Position numbers and translations under genes: made by a program
In this document: positions 35,501-47,500 of the stretch, piece by piece
Position numbering within the stretch: position 1 is the stretch's first letter
Layout: each line of letters begins with the position of its first letter
Source: Ectocarpus siliculosus
Lineage: Eukaryota > Sar > Phaeophyceae > Ectocarpales > Ectocarpaceae
NCBI GenBank assembly: GCA_000310025.1
Contig: FN648785.1
Location: 113,246-173,673, forward strand
DNA: 60,428 nucleotides
Reading direction: 5' to 3'
Notes under the pieces: model-generated
What the model was told of the DNA's origin: nothing
What the model saw: the letters and a program-made list of their open reading frames with translations, nothing else
The model's database searches: none

Positions 35501-38500
35501 ATCTACGGTTGTATTTGGGTTCTTGTTGTGCCGCCTCGGAGGAGTGTGTTGGTTAGGTTGTCTCGGTTTGGTTTTTGGCAGAGCACCCATAAATAGGGCA
35601 ATTTTTTTGTAAGACACGGAAGAACTTCCAACAATTATCTGTGTTTTAGAGGGTTAGAGCCGGGTGAGGTGTGAGCGTGCGCACTGGTGACCTACGTGGT
35701 GGCGTAGGCTCCATCGATATCTATCTACGCTTGCTTTGATGTCTCTCTCCGACCCTTCTTTTCGCGCTTCGCGCGAATTTTTTATTATTTATTTTTCTTA
35801 ATATGACACAACGAATCCATCTCTATCATAGAAAAGAGTCTGAGCCAGATTAGCAATGAATTCATAGCGTCAGAAAGTATGGTGTCTACGGTTTCCCAGA
35901 CAGCATATAGGGACATCTCCCCTGCGGGTAACAGGCTCAACAAGACAGTTTGGTAGCTGTCTTGTGTGTGTCATATATGTTACGTTGGGAAGGTGCAGAA
36001 GAAATGTGTTAGGTACTGTCGGGCGTTTTGTGTGTGGCACCTCGTAGGGCATGTCACACGTGTTGCCCCCAATAGGAAATTGAAAAAAGTACGGACAAAA
36101 AATCACGCCGCAGGTTTCAGCGGGGTCAATTTTGTTTCATCCCCTCCCCAGATTGGACAAGGCTGAGCCCAGTTCTTTCACCACCTCGTGCTCCTCACAC
36201 AGACCTCGGCCTGCCACCAGAGTACACGGGCACCTCAAGCAGGTCATACCCTCCACCGGAAAGCTGTTTTCACCGTTTGATTTTGCTTTGGACGCGAGAA
36301 ATGCCTCACGATCACATCTGAGTTGAACCAGCTTTCTGCTGCTGCGCGCAACCTTTTCAGCTCTTGGGAGCCAACTTTCACCGAGGTTCGCTGAAACACT
36401 ACGGTCCCCCGATTCGGCCGATGCTTTGCCTATCGTAGAGATAAAGTACCATAGAACTAATCCACGATGTGCATGATTAGGGATCTCCACTACAGCGTCC
36501 GCGGTTGGCCTGCGAAAGTCGGCCCAAATTCAAGTCTTAACTCCAGTAGTCAGCAGAAGTGGCTTCCAGAACGATCATGTGTCTACCTCCGAAAACATAT
36601 AGAAATCCAAGCCATCGAAGCACGCACCTGACTTTCAACGCCGCTTGCCGAAGACCTAACCCCAACCAAACCTGACAGAAATTGGGGTGTGTGCATCTCT
36701 ATGTGTGGGCAAGGCATATCGGATGTGCACGATTAGGGATCAGCACTACAGGGAGAGGTAAAGCAGAATAACTCAAAACTCTATGCGGAGGGACCGCCAG
36801 GGGGTGTGATTCCAGGATTTGTACTGTCCGCAAAAAAATATATATATGGTAATTTTTCCATAGGGGGCAACACGTGTGATGTAATCTCCCTCAGTTTTCA
36901 AACGTATTTTCAATGTGGTACGTGTATGTACCGGGTAGGTATATTAATATGTGCGGACACATCTATCTCGGATCATGTGCGGACACACGGGAGTGGTCTC
37001 ACCATTTTCTTACCTTTTTGTGTAATTTTCGTGTCGTTTAATGTGCATATGGCACGGGAGAACATTCTTTCATCATTGCCTCCTGACGTGATTTCGATTT
37101 TTTTTGTTGGACCCCTATGTATGGGAGGGCAGCCTGGTTTTTTGGGGTCTTACAAAAAGAAAGGTCTCACGGAGTTCTCATTCTGCTGCCTCGCTGCTCC
37201 TGCATCAAGAGTTTGATAGACGCGTGTCTACCGGATCCTAAGGGCCACGTGTTGAGGAATGCACAGTGTGTAACACGCAGCCCGCGTCGGAGGGTCACGC
37301 GGGAAGAAAGGGCAGCAGCTAGCTACATCGACCCGTAGCTAGCAGAAATTCGTAGCTTTTCTCCCGCCCACGCCACGGTAACCTGGTTGCCGAGTTCACG
37401 AAGTGAATCGGCTTGTTTTACAACGTCGTTTCCAAGCGACAACACCCAATCCCGACGACAAGCACCGAGGGGGGGGGGGGGGGGGTGTACTCATACTCAT
37501 AATCGTGCATGCCGTAATCATTAGACCATTGACCTCCCATCCCTACAAAGCCGGGACGGAGCACGCCGGGTTCTCACCGGACCAGGCTCTCACATCACCA
37601 AGCGCGAAGCACCGTGAGGTATTTGGCGAGTCGCATGAAGGGTGAGCTGCATCCTGCTAAGGGTGTTCGGCATCTTGTGCTTACTTCCTTGCGTACGGAT
37701 GACAGCTGCGTATGACTTAATCTATTTTCTGGTGTTTTCACTTCCAGAGACAGTTGTAAGCACTGTGTAACTGCCTCGAGGATGCTTGACCATTTTAACA
37801 CAACGTGGTGCGATCATCCCCCGTTGCGCGGAGTGAGGGTTCTCCACCCCGCACAACATGATCTACTCGACCACCATTATGGTTACCGCCAAAAAAAAAA
37901 TACGAGGAAAAAAAAAAAAAACGGTAACCTGGTTGCCGAGTTCACGAAGTGAATTGGCTTGTTTTACCACGTCGTTGCCAAGCGACGAAAACCCAATCCC
38001 GATGGCAAACACCGAGGCGTTTGGCAGAGGGGGGGGGAAGGGGGTCTTTTACCCCACCCATGGACCTTGCACCTCTGTACATGGATTCGTTGGCCACACA
38101 AGAACCGTAGAAAGTGTAAAGATGATGCACGCGCAACACACAGCACACAGCAGCACTGCACCACTGCTGTAATCGCTATGTGTACACGTTGTAGATTGTC
38201 CAAATGCAACGTTCATCACATCAGGGATACACGACCAAACGATCAGTTCGTCGTTTCGTCTCGCTCGCCAAAAGAAACAACGTGAACAATGGCAAACAAC
38301 AATCGTAAACGAGAACGAAACGGAACCTAAACACTTCGAGAGATAGGTGATGTACGTACGTATGTTCGCCGCCACAAACAGGTTGCCTCCCGGTCGTGCC
38401 TGCCACGTGCAAGTCAGACTAAGGTGCACGCCGTTGTCATACCGGCCGTCTCCTACGATCAATCTGTCTGAACGCAGACGCTCGAACATTACATCCTCCC

Positions 38501-41500
38501 CACAAAACAGCCGACAGCGACGAAAAAAGAAACAAAGAAAAGAACCGGTTGGTTGGCCGATGGATCTCGCGATAGCTCCACATCACAGCAACATAGTCGT
38601 GCATGTCCTGCCTCCGTTGGTGCCTTGTGGGTACAGCCGGGGGGGTGTTTAGACACTACATGTAGCCCCCCCCGGGGGGACAGGCTGGGGCAACAGATAT
38701 ATTTTGCCCGTCAGTCATGGCTTCACCAAACCTGAACCGTGTCGGGCAGATACAGCCGGGGGGATGTTAAGACACTCATACCCCCACGGGGGGGATTTAG
38801 ACACGCCATAAAAAACAAACTGTTATGAAGTCTTCCTGCTGTGCACACGCAAAACACGCACATCTGGACATATCTGGAAGAAGTACGCATGCATGCGGCA
38901 TATACCTGGCGGCGAGCGTATCACACATACATCAAACCGCCGAGGAGCATGACCGGCAGCGTAGACTTAGATAGATAGGATTGTGACGAGACTGGTGGCA
39001 AATATTGCTTCAGGATCACAACTTGCCACCACATTCGTCTCAAGCCTTCCGAGTTTCCCGCCAAGTGAAAGCAAGCAGTCTGCAAGTACATCATGGGACA
39101 CTACTGTACTACGGAATTAAAAACAACAAAGAAGCGGTTGATGGTCATGGCTTTGATGCAAGAGACCCCCAGCAGCAGCAACAGCACGCGGAGCGCACGG
39201 CTTTTGCGAAGACAGTCAGTAGCGCCGCGCAAGTACGCAACCTGAACCAATCCCGCCGGGAACCATCCTGATAACGCACAGCAGTAGACCCTCACGCCCT
39301 CCACGGTTTCTCTTGACGGTATATAGGTGTGATCTGGATTGTGACCAAACCAGTGTGATAAAGAGCGCGCTATTTTTCTTCTTCCCTTAAAAGCAAACAG
39401 ATCGTCAATCGGTGCCAGCTAGATGTCGTTCTGGTCCCAAAGGTGGGTTATGTCGGCTTCCCGGAAACCAAGCTTGGGGCCCCTGCTACAATACACGCGG
39501 CGGAATAGGCCGATACTTCTATACAGAGACTTTTTCTCCTTCCTAGGGATGAAGGAAAAAACGGTCGCGCGTCGCGCTCCGCGACTCATTAAAAACCGTT
39601 CCGATCCCTACCCTGCACCTTCATCTGTCTGTCAGTACTTATCAAACACTTCACCAAGCGGTTCCCATGGTCAGAGGTAATCTTTGTTTAGGGAGTCGGC
39701 GCGCGTACTGTGTCATCACGCTCGCTCGTGGGCTCTTGTCCACAGCGTTTCTGCACAAAGGATTGACTCTGACGATTGGGAGATATGGGCAGGCAAGCAG
39801 AGCCTCGTGATTCAAGTCCATGAAACCCATCACATAAAGTATGTGCGTATCCCTGTCGGAGATCTCGGAGGTATGTGTCCTTCCGAATACATGCACAATA
39901 TACACACAGCCCTACTCGGTACGAGACACGATCTACGGAACCCTCTGTACAATCGCCAGGTAAAACGGCATCAAATCTAAAAACATTGATATTCCATATC
40001 CATAAATCATCTCAACTCCCGGATCTATTGAGTACATTCAAATTTCGGGTGGCCATTCCTCCGCAATCCACTGTGGAACTTCACTTATCGCCCTCCCCGA
40101 GAATTCCGTCACCAAATATTCTCAAGCAACCAAACACGAAGAATCAAACTTGGAAAAGTATACTCAGCAAATGTCAGCAAAATATCAGAGACACGTCAAA
40201 AGATCCATCCATCGCTGGACGAACAACTCCGGCAAATTGCGTCAACTACATACATGCGTACCTCGAACAACATATTCACACAAAACTACGTATGTATGTA
40301 TACGTGTCAACTCATTGACCAATTTCAAATAAGCTTCGGAAGCAGTTAGTCCAGGCCGTCATCATGTCTTACCAAAATATGTCAAATCCTTCCTCCAACA
40401 CATCGTTCAAAACAACCAACATTCCAAATACGGCTAAAATCGACGAAGACAGGCAAGAAACACGGCGAATATAAAAACGCCAGAGGCAACTTTCACCAAT
40501 TATTATGCCGTTTCTCAAGCATCGAAACATAAAGGATTCCTTGAAGCCCCCCTGCTGTATTATCTCCCACAACATTCAATCTCAACAGTCCCCCTTGCCG
40601 CATTCTCTCCCAGCACTTTCAATCTTAACACCATTATCTCCCAAAATATTACATTCAATCCATCCAATACCACGTCGTCTGCATCACAAGAGACACCTAA
40701 GAACAACGTAGAAGAATGCAAGAATGAACCTCGATGGTTGCCTTGAATACAATAGAAAACAACTATTCAATGAAATCGTGGTCACACACAAATCTCCCCC
40801 CGTGATTCTCCTAGCAATAACTGAAACCCAAAAGACAATAGCAAGGCAAGTCAAACAGAGCGGCCAAAATAAGTGCGCACAACACATATAAATGATCAAC
40901 CATAACGAGCAATCCAAGAAGCCGGCAAAGTTCCATGACAATGTTGCGGTGCACGGCAAACGCCTCCTTGTGAAGTGGTGTCGTAAGTCGGCGTGCTGCA
41001 AATGTGGCGCGACAAAAACGACCTTGAACTCCCCCCGGTCTACATGCTCCCGAATGAAATGCTGGCGGAGGTCAATGTGCTTGAAGTTGGGGTTGTTGAC
41101 CACGTGAAATCAGAAAGATAATGCTCCAGGGATACAGCAAGAGTATCGCCTCCTTCATGCCCTCGGCCATTCATTCCAGCGTACTCAGCTTCAGTAAAAG
41201 ACAGCTTCACACTCTTCTGAGTTCGAGAGAAAATCGACACACACACATGACAACACTTCCCGACACAGACCTCCTGTCTGTCGCATTGCTAGCGTAGTCC
41301 GAACCCACCTACACCTCCAAACTAACACTACTCACTGAAATGTAATACCGTATGCACTCGTGAACCTCATGTACATCAACATATGCAACGCAGCCTTCCA
41401 GTGCACGGACTTGTGCGCGAGAGAATACCGCGCAACGGCCCGGAAGGCGTTAAGGATGTCCGGGCGAGTTTGATTCGCAGGCCACATCAAGTGCCCCACC

Positions 41501-44500
41501 AATGAACGAAACGGCTCTTCGACGTCGGGTTCACACACATCAAACCTATTCTTTGTTACGAGTGACATCAAACTTCGCACTTCGCAACCATGTTTGCGGC
41601 ATACATCTATGGAGAAAGAGTACTGGCACGCAGCAAAATCACGAGAATGACGAATACCAGCGTACAAGCGAAGTTCTCCAAGTTTGGTGATGGAAATGTA
41701 GTCGTTCATGCCCCTACCAATTTGATCACACCGACATGTACGACAGCGACCGTGGCGACAATCCCCTCTTCGGTAAAGTGCATAAGGCTAGCTTCGGCAG
41801 CACACTGTTCAAACCCAAGACACTTCATGCCCCGAACCAGGTGTTAACACCTTGTGCGGGATCCTTGCTTTAAGCCGTACAGATTACGACAGAGGCATAC
41901 AATCTCACGTACCAGAAACAACACCGCAGGCCTGCGGCAGGTGGCGATACACACACTTCTGTTCCACGTCGAAATGGCATTAAGTCCGAACCCAACCCTC
42001 ACGCAAGAGCCGCTAACAAACGAATACTGATGACTGACGGACATGGAGAGAAGGTCTCAAGGAAATCTATACCTGCGCGTTGCCCGAAACCGCAAGCCAC
42101 TAACCTCGCCTTCGCATCACAGCATGACCATACTCGACTGCTTTCCATGTGTAAACCACTTGGCCATGCTCACGTTCGTCCCGCGTTGCTACACCTCCCC
42201 CGCCATCGCCTCGAACTTCCCCGCCGCGGTAAGCCCAGTATTCTCCTTGCACGCCCCCACCCTCCACACGAGATCATGCGCTGCGGCATGGCTAACCTTA
42301 TACGCTTCCGGAGTCTGCAAGTCGGCAGCCTAACCATCCAGGAACGCTGGGCAATCGACGTCCGCTGTGGGGCCGCCGAGGGAACGTGTCATCTGCTCAC
42401 CCGCCGCTACCAGCACAATGCTCCCCCGTTTTACCGGTTCTGCGAGACCCCAAACGCGTGACCAGAGGCATCACCTCGTACCGTTGCTGGCTCGATGCCC
42501 GCCGCCCGATACCATGCTGCCGGCCGCGCCCACCGCAACAAAAAACCGCCGCCACTCCGAGAGCCGCGACCGCCGTTGCCATTGCCGCCCTTGCCGGACC
42601 GAAAAGCACCGACAGCAAGCAAGGGCGTGGGGGTCTTGGCTCGGTTGCACCGTCGCCGCCGCAGGCACCTTCATCTTCCCAACCTGCTTCATGACAATGT
42701 TAGAGTAGGTCTTGCGAACAATCTTCTCAACTCTTCGCACGAGAAGTGTCGGTATCGGACAGGGTGGGCTTGCGTTCGACATCGTACTCGGGCGGAAGGT
42801 GGAGGACAAATATTTGCACAATTTTCCGCTCGGATATTTCAATGCCGACAGCTCGCATGGTGTTGCCGATGCCATCCACTCCGGCCAAGAACAGCTTCGA
42901 GTCCGCGCCGGGGGTCCTCTCAACTATCTCCAACCGTTCGCACAAGCAGTGTCTGTTCAGCATCACTAATGGGGAAAGACCATTTTCGGAGAGCGTTCCA
43001 CGTCCCCGGCACGCGCTGCACGCAAACAACTTTTCTTCGATGTCCGAACCGCAAGTTGCCTCCAAAAGGTACCCCCACGCCCGCTGGTGTCCTGTCCCCA
43101 ACTGTTGTTCAGTAATGCGGTTCAGGTAGTTGCGGTCCGGACAACTGATGACATGGACGCAGCCAGTTGGGTGCGTGTGGTCAAGGGTTTGCTCCAAACC
43201 TTCGACAGCGAGGAAGACCCGTATCCTCCCTGACCAACTCATGAACTTGCTCGGTTCGGTCGGGTGCTTCGGCGGGTTGCGAGTGCCACCAAAAAGACCG
43301 ATTAAAATAAAACTACCACAGTCGGCCATGTCCACCGTTCGAAAACCGAGCCCTGCTCCGCCAGCCACCCCAGCACGCGCCGTATCTGCAGCCGTATCCC
43401 TAACCGGTTCCTCCACGTGTTTCCCGCACCTTCTTCGTTTCTTCCTCCACCTCTTTTCGGGCCTCCTGGAGCTTCACACTCTCCGCCTTTGCCTGCTACA
43501 ACCTTCGCTCCAACTCTTTTTCTTTCTCCTAGCCTTCATGTCTGAAACCAATGTGCCACTTGTTCTCATAGCTGGATCTCCTTGACGCACGCTGGCATAC
43601 ACCGTCCTAGCTGTTGTCCTTGTATTCCAAACTCCGTTCCGTGGATCTCTTTGACGCTCTTGATGGCAAACACGTCTCTGCAGCTGCTGTCCTTGTATTC
43701 CGGTGCCTACCTTCCAAGCCGTTCCCTATCGACGTCAGCTGACTCCACAATATACAATATATCGTGTTTGGGGGGGCGGCGCGTGCTGCGTAACTAGGTA
43801 TCGCCGAAACAATGTTTGTCACCATGCCTTTTAATTGCCGTTCTTAGGGTGTAAGGTCTACTTTAAGCAGGCTGCATGTGCAGGACACATCGCGTGCTAC
43901 AACTAACTTTAGGGATGATGATCGTATTTACGCATACTTTGAACGGTCCGAGTGCTCTCTTGATGTGGGTTGGGTTTATCATACGTAGCGTCACCCGGAC
44001 GCAAGCATTCTTGGTTCCCTCGCGTGGCCCCTGTGATTTATATTATTTCAGGAATGCTTTACACAGTACTGGTACCTCCCCCTGAAAATCTCCAAGTTAA
44101 ACACAAGATGGGTACGTACCTAGGTGTGAAGGGATGCTTTCTTGTGCACTCTTGTTTACCCTCACCTAACCTGGACAATACGTTCGGTGTCCCGATGTCC
44201 TTTCTTTCGATGTTGGACAAGCGAAATATGTCCAACACGTGACCTTGTTGCTCGCAAGAAACAAATTAAGTTAGGGCTGCTGCAGAACCTCCCATCGCCC
44301 GAAGGACGTCCAGAAATACAGCAGTGTGGAATGAAATCGCAGAAGAATTGGCCAAAGAGAATAACTCTGTCGGCAAGATAATTGTCGTCGGTAGATTTCG
44401 CCGTCCGCTTCCCGGTGTCAACATCTGATCGATTCATAGTAGAGAAGGCGTGAAAGCTGACACCATTCTGTTATATCCGCACTTTCTCTATTATTATAGC

Positions 44501-47500
44501 CAGCATTGTAGCCGAATCACAACGATGAAATGCACATGTCATTTCCGTCGATTCATCACGGCTTTTCCTACACCCTGCCAACACCTCCAACAAGAATAAT
44601 TATCCATTGGAGCTTTTTCCGCGACCTACCTCCCACAAAATGTGACATTGTGTGTATCTTGCAGAAGCAGCATTTTACTTCATGGAAGGAAGTTGGTTGA
44701 ATTTGACTTCCTGAAAGTTGGCCTTGTGAGTTCCATGGACGTTTAGGGAAAACGTCCGTGGAAGGTGTGGTAGGGGTGTTTCGGGAGCGTTCCATGATGG
44801 CTTGAACTTCCATGGAAGTTACATAGTGGAAATCTGTCCTCATGGAAGAAGCTTGGTGAGCTTCCACGGGAGACATTTCGACCAACTTCCATGGAAGTTA
44901 CCCACGTTCGGGAAGCAAAAGCTTCGATGGAAGTGGAAGCTTTGGCTTCCACCTGGAACCCTCATGGCACAACTTCCATGGGGTATGTCACCCGAGTCTA
45001 GCTTGAGGACAGCATTGGGCGACAGTTTGTTGTCGAGCTTTCATGGAAGTTGCTTTGGAGCCCTTTCAATCCCTTCTCCCTCCACGGTTTGTTGCAATCA
45101 CGGTGACATGAAAATAGCTTACAGTTTCGGGGAGGTGTTCGACGAACGAACTTCCATTGAAGTCTTGACTTCCATTAACAAAGGCTCTGGACGAGCTTTC
45201 GTGGAAGCTACACATGTTCGGCGGAAGCAAACGCCCGCTCATGCCATGGAAGGTTTCTTAACTCCCGCGGAAGTTGCCGAAACTTCCATGAAAGCTCATG
45301 CCGGAATCCGACACGCAGCTTCCATATATTTTTCATGGCATTTGACGTCTTCCATGGAAGAGAAGTCATATCTACTTCATCAATGGGAGGGTATGAAGTT
45401 TCCATGGACTTCTATGGGAACGGCGCACAGTCTTCATTTTCATGGATTAAATTTCCAGATGTTTATTGATGCAGGTTACCTCCGCGACGGGATAGACAAT
45501 GACCAAGCCGAACATGGACGAGACCGTACGCCGAAGGCATGAAACCAAAATTATCTCGACTTCAAGATTAGACCATTGCAGTATTCACTTCGCATTCGAC
45601 CTACATTTCTGTTCACACATGAAAACAAGACCCACCGTCGTCAGCTCCATATCCAACGATCCAATGCTGATCTCCTTCACCCATCGATTTTGTCGACCTG
45701 GTGTAGACTCTCTTAAAGAATACTTCAGTAGTAAACTTGGTCGCACCGAGGGTAAGCATGAATGAGTATAGGTTCGGTCAGGTCGTCTAGATCGGAGGGG
45801 TTGCGAGCATAGTCGAAACCGAGGCCATGCAGCGTGTAAGCTGCAGTTCGATAAGAACATTACACACACGTGGTTCAGCTTGCTGCACCTGATACGTCTA
45901 CAACATCAAGCAGTATTTTTCTCCGTCCACTACTGTCTTCTAGGCTTGAACAGTGGACGGGGCAGGCATACCGGCATACCTGCAGAATCTTCGGGAGTGA
46001 CAAACGTTCTGGTTTTGAACGACCGCAAAGACGTTGTAGTCAGATCTTCGTCAATCTCCAGCATTCGGTCGGAACGTTGTACAAGCTCGAAAATAAGGCA
46101 TCTTTTCCCTGCAGGAGTTTCGTCGCAAAAAACAAAAGTGGTCAACAATAATATGAACGCGTTTTTACCTCTGTTTTTTTTTTTCTTTCGGTACCCAAGG
46201 GGAAATCGAGGAAACGCCCGAAAAGGGGGCACTCACATCCACCTTGATATTTGCCATGGGACTTTGCAAAACAAGCGGTCAAAGTGCATCGAATCGTCAG
46301 CAGGTACAGAAAACACACGTCCGATTTCGGAATTAATACCAAGAAGTGGTGTGTTTGTTCGTTGTTGGTGGTTTTCTAGGAAAACCCTACTACATGCTGT
46401 TGGATTGTGTCTCCATACCGAGGATCCTTCAACCGATCCTTGTTTGGGCTTCTCCATCTCGTAAATAAATGAAGGTACAGGACTTTCGTCCGCTGAGCGA
46501 AGAAAAATACGATTACCTTAGACAGGATGTAGATAAGAAATGAGGGACAAATCATGGAACCACGAATCGCTTCTGATGGCTTCGAAGTTCTAAGAGCAAA
46601 GAAGAACATTCTCTTTTTCCTGCGATAACTATTGTAGTGAGCAGCGTTGAAAACGAAACTCGTGGCCACCATTCCTTGTTGCTTGCAAGGTGGCAAGAGG
46701 TTTCCGTGGGCGGTGCTACGCCGGCTTTTTGTGCCCTATCGGAAGCTTTCCAACAAGAGTTCGCCGCATGTGCCGCGTCCATTGTAGCCGGTACCATATC
46801 CTCCATAATAGAAAGTTTAGGTGAGATCATCTCGTGCGCCGGACAAGCGGTAACAATATGTACAGCCAACGGATGCAAGGAAGGATGAGCGGGACGACAA
46901 TACGGCGCAAGGGGCCTCATCCAATCTAAACTTACATTAGAACATTCAATATCGCAAGGTTCGTGAAGGTGAAACCCTCCCAACGTCGGCACCCAGCCAG
47001 GGTACCGACATGCGGATCGACTTGAAACGTTGTTGCGGTCTCCAGACCAAGCCATGATCACAGGGGTCACAGAGATGAATGGGAATGATGATGTGTCGGG
47101 CATGTATTCGACGAAACGTTACCCTCACATGGAGTCACCCACTTCACGGAACAGAGCAAGCGGCCATGCATGGAATTATATGAACCTTCGCTGAAAATCG
47201 TTGCCGTGTCACTTCACTCTTCTCTTTGGGCATGTAGCCGATATGCGACATATTCTCCCTCCACGACAATCCTCAGATTGAAACCACGGAACATCTGCAG
47301 TCTCACGTTCGACACATTCGAAAGGTAAAAACTGTGGACACGTCGTGCTGTGAATCCGACTTCGGCTTTTGCACCTGCTCTGCGTGTTGTTCATTCGCGC
47401 GAACCGCTCACTCGTGTTGACAAACCTTGGCCAGGGGTTCACGACCCATCGTGGCCGGTAGTTACGCCATGGAAGCGGCTTCCAACATGCACACGTGTTT

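Larger units (their letters stand above)
30122..47434 (+). other. Giant first intron of the GT47 gene (about 17.3 kb)
   Basis: It starts GTGAGA at 30122 and ends CAG at 47432-47434. The flanking exons join in phase and give continuous exostosin sequence with no obvious missing motif. It contains a 100-N assembly gap, several tandem and dispersed repeats, an antisense copia relic (40.85-43.4 kb), a palindrome array (44.7-45.4 kb) and possibly an antisense gene (45.7-47.1 kb). The gap means the true length is unknown. Introns 2 and 3 are 638 and 447 bp. Confidence 0.65.

Noticed and set aside
42397-43115. Several plus-strand ORFs at 42.4-43.1 kb
   Set aside because: They are antisense shadows of the decayed copia gag.
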